From PALSA-612 sp963846915 (GTDB lineage Bacteria > Actinomycetota > Thermoleophilia > Gaiellales > Gaiellaceae): 64,000 nucleotides of DNA. Made by a program: the position numbers and the translations under genes. Positions 41,962-48,973 of the stretch are shown piece by piece (the stretch's first letter is position 1; each line of letters opens with the position of its first letter). Location: NCBI GenBank assembly GCA_963846915.1, contig CAWJXV010000004.1, positions 620,001 through 684,000 on the forward strand, written 5' to 3'. The notes under the pieces were generated by a model. The model saw nothing but the letters and a program-made list of their open reading frames with translations. It did no database searches and had not been told where the DNA came from.

Positions 41962-44753
41962 GTGCGGCTGTATGGCCGTGAAACCGAGAGCCGTCGGATC
42001 GACTCGCTTCTAGACGCGGCACGGGCTGGGAGGAGCGGCGCATTGCTGCTGCGCGGCCAGCCCGGGACAGGGAAGACCGCGCTTCTCCGTTCTGCCGTCG
42101 CACGCGCCGTCGGGATGACAGTTCTGCAAGCGCGCGGCCTCGAGGTCGAAGCTCAGCTCGCCTTCGCGGGGCTGTCGGACCTGTGCGGGCCCGGTGATCG
42201 ACCTCGATCGGGACGATCCCCGGTCCACAAGCGGCTGCCCTCGCCGGTGCACTGGCTGTCGGGCCGGCGGTGGCCGCAGATCGGTTCGTCGTCAGCGTCG
42301 CAACTCTGAGCCTGCTCGCGGCGGCATCCGATGCTCGGCCCGTGCTTGCCGTCGTCGACGACGGCCACTGGATCGACGATGCGTCGCGCGAGGCTCTTCT
42401 CTTCGCGGCGCGGCGCCTCGAGGCCGAGCGCGTGGCGGTGATCATGGCCGGGCTCGACTCGGAGGGCGCGCTCGATTCGTCCGGGCTCGACGAGCTCGCG
42501 GTCTTCGGCCTCGATCGAGCCGCCGCGGCGCAGCTGCTGGAGGAGGACCTCGACCGGCCGATCGCTCCTCGCGTCCTGAACCGGCTGATGGACGCCACCG
42601 CCGGCAATCCGCTCGCGCTGCGGGAGTTCGCCGCCGAGCTCACAGAGGCACAGCTCTGCGGGGCAGAACCGCTCGGAGACCGACTTCCCCCGGCGGTGAG
42701 CATCGAACGGGCCTTCCTGCGACGCGTGGAGCGCCTGCCTGCCGACACGCGCGCCGGCCTGGTCGTGGTCGCCGCCGACTCGGGCGTCTCCAGCACGATC
42801 CTGAACGCCTGTGCGCGGCTTGACCTGTCGCCGATGTGCCTGGATCCGGCCGAGGAGGTCGGCGTGATCCGAACCGACGGAACCAGGACCTCCTTCACCC
42901 ACCCACTGCTCCGAGCCGCGGTCTACCACTCGGCGTCGTCCTCGGCTCGAGACCGCGTACACACGGCGCTAGCCGCCGCACTCGCCGAACAGGTAGACAG
43001 GATCGGCACCGGCAAGCTTCCAGGGCCGTCGTCGATGGAGCGTCGAGCCTGGCAGCTCGGGGCCGCGACGCGCGAGCCCGATGAATCGGTCGCATCCGCG
43101 CTGCAAGCGGCCGCCTCCGAGGCCCGCAGCCGCTCAGGCTACGCACCTGCAGCAGCTGCTCTCGAGCGCGCGGCGCGGCTCACGCCCCAGGTCGAGCAAC
43201 GCATCGCTCGACTCGTGGAGTCCGCCCGGGACTGGCATCTGGCGGGCCGGACCGACGCGGCGGCCGGGTTGCTCGACGAGGCGCTGTCGCTTACCCGCGA
43301 CCTACCCACCCGTGCGGCGATTCAGCACCTGCGGGGCCGTATCGACATGTCGCGGGGTCGCTTCGCCGGGGCGTCCGCGCTGCTGGCAGTCGAGGCCGCT
43401 GCCATCGCCGAGCAGGATCCGCGGAACGCCGCCTTCATGCTGATGGACGCTGCGGTCGCGGCTTCGACGGCAGGGGCGGTCGGCACGTCGGTCGAGCACG
43501 CCCGACGGGCCTGGCAGCTTGCCGAGCCGCTCGGCGGTCCCGTGGCCGATGCGGCCAGGGCCGTTCTCGGCGGGGAGCTCGAGATGCACGGTGAGCCGCA
43601 GAGCGAGGACGAACGCGCGTCGGTCGTCGAGGCCGTGAGCTCTCTGGCGGCGCTGAGGCCTCTGCCTCCGATCGCGGCGATGGCGCCGGTCGTCCTGACC
43701 GTTCTCGAGGAGTACGACCGAGCGAGACTGCTCCTCGATCGCTTCCACGACGACGCTCGAGCCATGGGCGCGCCGACGATCCTGGTGCCGGTGCTCTGCC
43801 TTCGATCCGACGTCGCGTTTCGCACGGGCGACTGGATTCCGGCCTATGCCGACGCCGCCGAGTCGCTCCGCCTCGCGCGCGAGACCGGCCAGCTTGCGTT
43901 CCACAGCCTCGCGTTTCTCGCTCGCGTCGAGGCGGCTCGTGGGTTGGAGGCAGATTGCCGCGCTCATGCCGAGGAGGCGCTCGAGCACGCCGAACGCGAC
44001 GGCGTCGGCGCTGCGACGACGTACGCCCGCTGGGCACTCGGGCTGCTCGCGCTCGGCCTCGGGCGGATGTCGGAGGCGATCGAACAGCTCGAGGAGGTTG
44101 GCCGACTCGTCGACGTGCACGAGATGCGCCAGCCCCTGGAGGTCCCGTGGGCGCAGGATCTCGTCGAGGCGTACGCCCGAAGCGGCCGCAATGCCGACGC
44201 GGGCCGGGTGCTCGCGCGTCTGCAGGACGCGGCTGAGAACACGCGGCTGAGCTCGGCCCTGGCGGCGGCGAGCCGATGTCGCGGCTTGCTCGCGGGCGAG
44301 GGCGGTTTCGCGCACGAGTTCGAGCAAGCACTCGCATTTCACGAGCGAACGCCGACGCCTTTCGAGCGCGCCCGGACGGAATTGTGCTTCGGTGAAATGA
44401 TGAGGCGTAGCAGACGCAGATCAGATTCGCGGACGCATTTGCGTGCAGCGCTCGACACGTTCGAGCGTCTCGACGCAGGACCATGGGCATCGCGCGCGCG
44501 GGCAGAGCTCGCTGCGACCGGCGATGTCGCCAGCCCACGTGAGGGAGACCGGCTGCGCATGCTGACGCCGCAGGAGCTCCAGCTGGCGATGATCGTTGGC
44601 CGCGGAGCAACGAACAAGGAAGCGGCAGCGGCGCTCTTCATCAGCCCGAAGACCGTCGAGGCACACCTGCATCGGATCTACGTGAAGCTCGGAATCCGCT
44701 CCCGCACCGAACTTGCCGGTTCGCTCGCTCGCGGGCACATGCTCGGCGACTAG
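41962..44753 (+). CDS. LuxR-family (LAL-type) ATP-binding regulator, interrupted by two +1 shifts
   Basis: Large STAND-type regulator of about 929 residues after repair. An N-terminal AAA/NACHT-like ATPase shows LYGRETESRRIDSLLDAA and LLLRGQPGTGKTALLR (Walker A). After GLSDLC the frame breaks twice: an extra base in 42188-42193 and another near 42205. Correcting both gives PVIDLIGTIPGPQAAALAGA and joins VAADRFVVSVATLSLLAA, then PVLAVVDDGHWIDDASREAL (Walker B). A tetratricopeptide-like helical region follows, and a C-terminal LuxR helix-turn-helix (LTPQELQLAMIVGRGATNKE, KTVEAHLHRIYVKLG). Such proteins sense small molecules and activate nearby genes; the divergent haloperoxidase is a candidate target. 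Confidence 0.85.
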
Positions 44754-45088
44754 ATACGAAGCTCGGGCAGCGCCAGCGAGCCCGCTGCGACGAGCTCGGC
44801 TGCCGCCTCGACCTGTGCCAGGACGCCGGCGACATCGACGCCGCGATGCTCCGGAGAGTACGGCGCCAGGCGCCGGCGGGCCTTCCCGAGCTGGCTCGCG
44901 CACGCGACGGTCTTCCCGCGCCCTGCCTGGTACCACGCCACCGTGACGTGGACGAGACCCTGGAAGAAGTCGCGCTCGCTCGGCCTGGGAGCCGCGCGCC
45001 AGGCGAGCTCGAGCTCCTCGTGCGCCTCGAAGAACGCGCCGCGACGCATCAGCGCAAGCCCTCGTGACAATTCCGCGTCGCCGGTCAC
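44750..45088 (-). CDS. DUF309 family protein
   Basis: Helical protein of 112 residues with the DUF309 signature: LSRGLALMRRGAFFEAHEELELAWRA, then ERDFFQGLVHVTVAWYQAGRGKTVACASQLGKARRRL in order. The FFEAHE..LE.AW and FFQGLV motifs are diagnostic. Function unknown; often predicted metal-dependent. The stop codon is shared palindromically (CTAG) with the converging LuxR gene. Divergent from the receiver-like gene. Confidence 0.85.
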   Translation of the reverse strand: MTGDAELSRGLALMRRGAFFEAHEELELAWRAAPRPSERDFFQGLVHVTVAWYQAGRGKTVACASQLGKARRRLAPYSPEHRGVDVAGVLAQVEAAAELVAAGSLALPELRI

Positions 45089-45115
45089 GGACCGGATTTT
45101 GCAGTGATTTCGTGG

Positions 45116-45121
45116 TACATT
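45116..45121 (+). promoter_or_regulatory. Leaderless -10 box (TACATT)
   Basis: TACATT ends 7 bases before the GTG at 45129. Confidence 0.45.
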
Positions 45122-45128
45122 CCCGCCC

Positions 45129-45443
45129 GTGGCGACGATCCTGCTGGCGGGGGTCGACCTTTTCTTCCGTGGCAAGCTCGAGGCGCTCCTGCCCGGGCAC
45201 CACTTCGTCACCACCGACACCGTCGAAGAGCCCGAATTGGTGATCGCGGACATCTCCCGCATCGATCCCGACGAGGTCGCGGATGCGTATCCGGAGATCC
45301 CGATCGTGGGCTTCACGAACCACACCGACACGGGCGGATTACGCGCCGCACACGCCGCCGGCTTCGATCAGGTGGTGGCCAAATCCGCGCTCGTAGAGCG
45401 GGCTCCGGTAGTGATCGGGGAGCTTCTTGCGTCGGTAGAGTAA
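45129..45443 (+). CDS. Stand-alone receiver-like protein (degenerate)
   Basis: Protein of 104 residues with the alternating pattern of a CheY-type receiver: ILLAGVDLFFRGKLEALLPG (first strand and helix), LVIADISRIDPDEV (third strand with an Asp), IPIVGFTNHTDTGG, AAHAAGFDQVVAKSALVERA with the conserved Lys. The acidic pair usually found after the first strand is reduced to one Asp, so normal phosphorylation is doubtful. No output domain. It could be a protein-interaction module; a leaderless-type box supports the GTG. Confidence 0.6.
   Translation: MATILLAGVDLFFRGKLEALLPGHHFVTTDTVEEPELVIADISRIDPDEVADAYPEIPIVGFTNHTDTGGLRAAHAAGFDQVVAKSALVERAPVVIGELLASVE
45436..45441 (+). promoter_or_regulatory. 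Leaderless -10 box (TAGAGT) for ferredoxin gene
   Basis: TAGAGT lies at the very end of the upstream gene and ends 7 bases before the GTG at 45449. Confidence 0.4.
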
Positions 45444-45448
45444 GGCTC

Positions 45449-45751
45449 GTGACCTACATCATCGCCGAGCCCTGCATCGACATCAAAGACCGGTCCTGCG
45501 TCGACGTCTGCCCGGTCGACTGCATCCACGAGTTCGAGCGCCTGCTCATCATCGACCCCGAGGAGTGCATCGACTGCGGCGCCTGCGAGCCGGAGTGCCC
45601 CGTCGAGGCGATCTTCCCCGAGGACGCGCTGCCCGAGAAGTGGGAGCCGTTCGTGAAGATCAACTACGCCTATCCCGAAGCAGACACGATCAACCGGCTG
45701 ACGAACGAGTACGCGACCGAGCACAACGTTCAGAACGAGCCGATCGCCTAG
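45449..45751 (+). CDS. fdxA: 7Fe ferredoxin (3Fe-4S/4Fe-4S)
   Basis: Electron carrier of 100 residues matching actinobacterial FdxA: YIIAEPCIDIKDRSCVDVCP, VDCIHEFERLLIIDPEECID and CGACEPECPVEAIFPEDALP in order. The first cluster motif has the spacing of a 3Fe-4S/7Fe type and the second (CIDCGACEPECP) binds 4Fe-4S. The tail continues EKWEPFVKINYAYP. It supplies low-potential electrons to unknown partners, possibly cytochrome P450s or the nearby radical SAM enzyme. The stop codon forms CTAG with the converging small gene. Confidence 0.93.
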   Translation: MTYIIAEPCIDIKDRSCVDVCPVDCIHEFERLLIIDPEECIDCGACEPECPVEAIFPEDALPEKWEPFVKINYAYPEADTINRLTNEYATEHNVQNEPIA

Positions 45752-45930
45752 CGCACGGGCTGCAGGTAGGCGCAGCGGCGGCCGTCGCCGGGGAGCGGCG
45801 AGCCGGCGACCTTCGTCACGACGAAGCGCCCGTCCTGCTCTTCGATCTCGGAGCCCACGGCCGGCGGCTCGCCGTCCCGCTCGTGGAGCGAGTAGCCGTT
45901 CGGCGTCCAGACGAAGAGCACGTGCGTCAC
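45748..45930 (-). CDS. Small hypothetical protein, 60 residues
   Basis: The reverse-strand GTG opens VTHVLFVWTPNGYSLHERDG and ends with RRCAYLQPVR. It looks like a compact beta-rich domain: EPPAVGSEIEEQDGRFVVTK and AGSPLPGDGRRC. No recognised family. It lies 22 bases downstream of the radical SAM gene on the same strand, so it is probably co-transcribed with it and under the same LexA box. Confidence 0.6.
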   Translation of the reverse strand: MTHVLFVWTPNGYSLHERDGEPPAVGSEIEEQDGRFVVTKVAGSPLPGDGRRCAYLQPVR

Positions 45931-45952
45931 GGCGGGATCGTAGCCGCGCCGG

Positions 45953-46858
45953 TCAGCCGATCGACAGCGTGAGCTGCTCGGGCTCGGGGGCAGGGCGCAG
46001 GGGTTCCGGTCGTCCGGCACGCGCTGGGCCGCCTTCGGCTCGCAGCCTGGAGACGAGCGCCTGCACGGGCGTCGTCTCGGAGGCGGGAAGATACGCGCGT
46101 CGCCCGTAGAGCCGCTCGTAGTCGTCCAGGTGCTCGGGCCAGTCCCGCGCGAGCTCGTCCAGGAAATGCTCTTTCGTCCCGGGCCGTAGGTGCAGCACGC
46201 CGGCCCAGACATGAAGGGCACCGGCCTCGCGCGCGGCCTCGACGACCGCGCGGAGCTGCTCCGGGTGGTCGGAGATCCCCGGTAGCACCGGCGCGACCAT
46301 CACCCCCGCGTCGATGCCGGCGTCGACGAGCGTCCGCAGTGCCCGGAAGCGCTGCCGCGGCGGCGGCGTCCCCGGCTCGCTCTTGCGCCAGACCTCCTCG
46401 TCCAGGGTGGGAATCGAGAAGCTCACGGAGACCTTCGCGCGCACCGCCGCCTCGGCGAGCACGTCGATGTCGCGGACGATCATCGGGCTGCGCGTGATCA
46501 CGTGGAACGGGTTCCGGGCGTCGCGTAGCACCTCGATGCATGCGCGGGTCAGGCGATAGCGGCCCTCCGCCGGCTGGTACGGGTCGGTCGCGGCGCCAAT
46601 CGAGACGGTCTCCCGCTCCCGGCTGCGGCGGGCGAGCTCGGCGCGCAGGACGGCGGCGACGTTGATCTTGACCCGGATCGAGCGGCCGTAGCGGTCGCCC
46701 GACGGCCGGTCTGCCCGCAGCTCGAACGCGCGGACGTAGCAGAAGGTGCAGCGATGGGCGCAGCCCATGTAGGGGTTGAGCGACCAGGCGAAGGGCATGC
46801 CCTTGACCCGGTTCAACGCGACCTTGCACGGCTCTTCGCGGTACTCGACCTCCGCCAT
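45953..46858 (-). CDS. Radical SAM protein, Rv2578c/SPL-like family
   Basis: Radical SAM enzyme of 301 residues. The cluster motif is CAHRCTFCYVRAFE (CxxxCxxC), preceded by NPYMGC. It is followed by VSIGAATDPYQPAEGRYRLTR and RNPFHVITRSPMIVRDIDVL, which are hallmarks of the COG1533/Rv2578c family related to spore photoproduct lyase. A role in DNA repair is inferred, strengthened here by a perfect SOS box in its promoter. I chose the ATG giving MAEVEYREEPCKVALNRV; a TATCGT box ends 6 bases before it, so the message is probably leaderless. Confidence 0.9.
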   Translation of the reverse strand: MAEVEYREEPCKVALNRVKGMPFAWSLNPYMGCAHRCTFCYVRAFELRADRPSGDRYGRSIRVKINVAAVLRAELARRSRERETVSIGAATDPYQPAEGRYRLTRACIEVLRDARNPFHVITRSPMIVRDIDVLAEAAVRAKVSVSFSIPTLDEEVWRKSEPGTPPPRQRFRALRTLVDAGIDAGVMVAPVLPGISDHPEQLRAVVEAAREAGALHVWAGVLHLRPGTKEHFLDELARDWPEHLDDYERLYGRRAYLPASETTPVQALVSRLRAEGGPARAGRPEPLRPAPEPEQLTLSIG

Positions 46859-46864
46859 GTCCAA

Positions 46865-46894
46865 ACGATACCGAACATATGTTCGTCTCGGCAA
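46865..46894 (-). promoter_or_regulatory. LexA (SOS) box in the promoter of the radical SAM gene
   Basis: CGAACATATGTTCG (46872-46885) is a perfect 14-bp palindrome identical to the Gram-positive/actinobacterial LexA consensus CGAAC-N4-GTTCG. It sits between a -10 TATCGT (46865-46870) and a possible -35 TTGCCG (46889-46894) reading left. The -10 ends 6 bases before the radical SAM start codon. Bound LexA would block this promoter; the opposite-strand CNNM promoter is about 37 bases away. Confidence 0.85.
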
Positions 46895-46921
46895 GCCGGA
46901 CAGGGCCGACAGGTTCGACCC

Positions 46922-46982
46922 CTATACTCCTGGGGCTGGTGGCCGACGATCTGCCTCGAACCGGCGCCCTGCGAGACAGGGC
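46922..46982 (+). promoter_or_regulatory. CNNM transporter -10 box and start-proximal hairpin
   Basis: TATACT (46922-46927) predicts a leader of about 49 bases. At its end GCCCTG (46966-46971) and CAGGGC (46977-46982) form a 6-bp hairpin with a 5-base loop that abuts the ATG at 46983 and could affect translation. Confidence 0.4.
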
Positions 46983-48314
46983 ATGAACCTCGCACTCCTT
47001 CTCGTCGCCGTCGCGGCGTTGATCCTCCTGAACGCGTTCTTCGTCGCCGCGGAGTACGGCCTCGTCACGGCTCGCCGGACGAGGCTGCAGGAGCTCGCCG
47101 ACGAGGGGAACCGAAGGGCGAAGCTCGTCCTGCGGATCACGAGCGACCCGCCGCGCTTCATCGCGGCGATGCAGCTCGGCGTCACGGCCGCGAGCCTGGG
47201 TATCGGTGCCCTTGGCGAGCCCGTGCTCAAACAGATCCTCGATCCCGTGATGGCCACGGTCGTGGCCGTCATCCTCGCTTTCCTGATCATCACCTTCTTC
47301 CACGTGGTGGTCGGCGAGCTGATGCCGAAGGGGCTCGCGCTCGCCTATTCCGAGCGGGTGGCTCTGGCGGTCGCAGCCCCGGTCCGTGCGTTCTTCATCG
47401 TGCTCAAGCCGCTGATCTGGGTGCTGCAGAGCGCGAGCGAGTTCGGGCTCAACCTGCTGGGCCTGAAGGCGCCGTCGGGAGAGGTCGGCGTGCTCTCGGA
47501 GGCAGAGCTGAAGATGCTCCTCTCTCGCTCGACCGAGGAGGGCGAGATCGAGCACGAGGAGCGCGAGATGCTCTACAACGTCTTCGACTTCGCCGACAAG
47601 GAGGTCTCGGACGTGATGGTGCCGCGGCCGGAGGTGGTGGCACTCGCCGTCGACATGCCCCCCAAGGAGTGCCTGAAGGTCGCCGTGGCGTCCCCCTTTA
47701 CCCGCTATCCCGTCTACCGCGGGTCGCTGGACGACATCGTCGGCGTCCTCCACGTCCGTGACCTGTTCCGGGCAGCCGAGGAGTCGGGCGGCATCGACAA
47801 CGTCGTGATCGAGCCGCTGCTCCGCACGACGCACGTCGTCCCGGAGACGAAGGACCTCGCCGCCTTGCTGCGCGAGTTCCGCCGCACCAAGGAGCACATG
47901 GCGGTGGTCGTCGACGAGTACGGGGCGATGGAGGGGATCGTGACCCTCGAGGACCTGCTGGAGGAGATCGTTGGCGAGATCGAGGACGAGTTCGACCTCC
48001 CGGACGAGTCCGTCGAGAAGGTCGACGAGCACCGGATCCGCATCCACGGCACGTTCACGATCGACGACTTCAACGAGGAGTTCCACGTGTCGCTGCCGGA
48101 GGAGGACTACAACAGCGTCGGCGGCTTCGTGTTCGGCGAGCTCGGGCACGCGCCGCACGAGGGCGACTCGATCGAGCACGACGGCGTCCGCTTCACGGTC
48201 CTCGAGATGGACGGCAACCGCATCGAGCGGCTGGAGGTGGAGTTCAAGCCGGCGGCGAAACCGCAACCACCGGGTGCCCCGCATCTGGAGGCAAGCGAGC
48301 CGCCTGCAGCTTAA
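46983..48314 (+). CDS. CNNM/CorC-HlyC family transporter with CBS domains
   Basis: Membrane protein of 443 residues. The N-terminal CNNM (DUF21) domain has about four helices (LALLLVAVAALILLNAFFVA, AAEYGLVTARR, VMATVVAVILAFLIITFFHV, VVGELMPKGLAL). A CBS pair follows (VSDVMVPRPEVVALAVDM, FTRYPVYRGSLDDIVGVLHV, HMAVVVDEYGAMEGIVTLED), then the CorC/HlyC C-terminal domain (EDYNSVGGFVFGELG). Family members export magnesium or divalent cations, or protect against their excess. The last codon TAA is shared as TTAA with the converging HAD gene. Confidence 0.92.
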   Translation: MNLALLLVAVAALILLNAFFVAAEYGLVTARRTRLQELADEGNRRAKLVLRITSDPPRFIAAMQLGVTAASLGIGALGEPVLKQILDPVMATVVAVILAFLIITFFHVVVGELMPKGLALAYSERVALAVAAPVRAFFIVLKPLIWVLQSASEFGLNLLGLKAPSGEVGVLSEAELKMLLSRSTEEGEIEHEEREMLYNVFDFADKEVSDVMVPRPEVVALAVDMPPKECLKVAVASPFTRYPVYRGSLDDIVGVLHVRDLFRAAEESGGIDNVVIEPLLRTTHVVPETKDLAALLREFRRTKEHMAVVVDEYGAMEGIVTLEDLLEEIVGEIEDEFDLPDESVEKVDEHRIRIHGTFTIDDFNEEFHVSLPEEDYNSVGGFVFGELGHAPHEGDSIEHDGVRFTVLEMDGNRIERLEVEFKPAAKPQPPGAPHLEASEPPAA

Positions 48315-48973
48315 GGTCGGGCGAGTCCGTTCGCCAGGCGGGCCGCGAGCGTCTCCCACACCATCCGGTCTGCCAGCGAGGAAGCGACGAGGTCCGCGTC
48401 CAGCGTGACGTCGGAGACGGACGGCACGCCGATCACGTACAGGCCCGCCGCCCGAGCTGCGGCGACTCCGGGCGGCGAGTCCTCGAGCGCCGTCGACCGC
48501 CCGGGAAGGACGCCCAGCAGCCGGCATGCTTCAAGATAGAGGTCCGGTGCCGGCTTCGGCTCGGCGACGTCGTCGACCCCGAGTGTCACGCCGAACGCGT
48601 TCTCCAGACCGGTCCGGCGGAGCCCTGCGAGCAGATGGCGGCGAGGAGCGTTGGAGGCGACCGCGAGGGATGTGAGGTCCCTCAACCGCCGCACGAGCTC
48701 GACCGCGCCGGGGCGTGGGACTGCTCCGGCGGCGATCTCCTTGAACGCGAGCTCATACAGCTCGCCGCTGAGCTCGTCGCCTTCACCAGGCGCGTCGAGC
48801 AGCCGTTCGAGAATGCGCGCGGCCGTGACGGGCGCCGTGCCGACGAGCTGGCGCTTCTCGGCGAGTCCGAACGTGCGCCCGCGGCGCCGGAACAGCTCGG
48901 TCTGTGCTCGCGTCCAGCACGGCTCGGTGTCGAGCAAGAGCCCGTCGTTGTCGAACACGACACCCGCCGTCAC
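48311..48973 (-). CDS. HAD-superfamily hydrolase (beta-PGM/sugar phosphatase type)
   Basis: Phosphatase-like protein of 220 residues: motif I VVFDNDGLLLDTE (DxD nucleophile region, here DNDGLLLDT), motif II LAVASNAPRRHL, motif III KPAPDLYLEA and motif IV ALEDSPPGVAAARAAGL. The GLLLDTEP.W cap resembles beta-phosphoglucomutase/2-deoxyglucose-6-phosphatases. As the last gene of the arabinose operon, it may remove toxic or misphosphorylated sugar phosphates, an inference. The GTG overlaps the araB stop (GTGA). Confidence 0.85.
   Translation of the reverse strand: MTAGVVFDNDGLLLDTEPCWTRAQTELFRRRGRTFGLAEKRQLVGTAPVTAARILERLLDAPGEGDELSGELYELAFKEIAAGAVPRPGAVELVRRLRDLTSLAVASNAPRRHLLAGLRRTGLENAFGVTLGVDDVAEPKPAPDLYLEACRLLGVLPGRSTALEDSPPGVAAARAAGLYVIGVPSVSDVTLDADLVASSLADRMVWETLAARLANGLARP

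Noticed and set aside
46922..46982. yybP-ykoY or M-box riboswitch before CNNM
   Set aside because: The leader is only about 50 bases and has a single small hairpin, too short for either aptamer.
45927..48527. Very long reverse-strand frame across the radical SAM and CNNM genes
   Set aside because: No domain is recognisable and it is antisense to CNNM; codon position bias supports the annotated genes instead.
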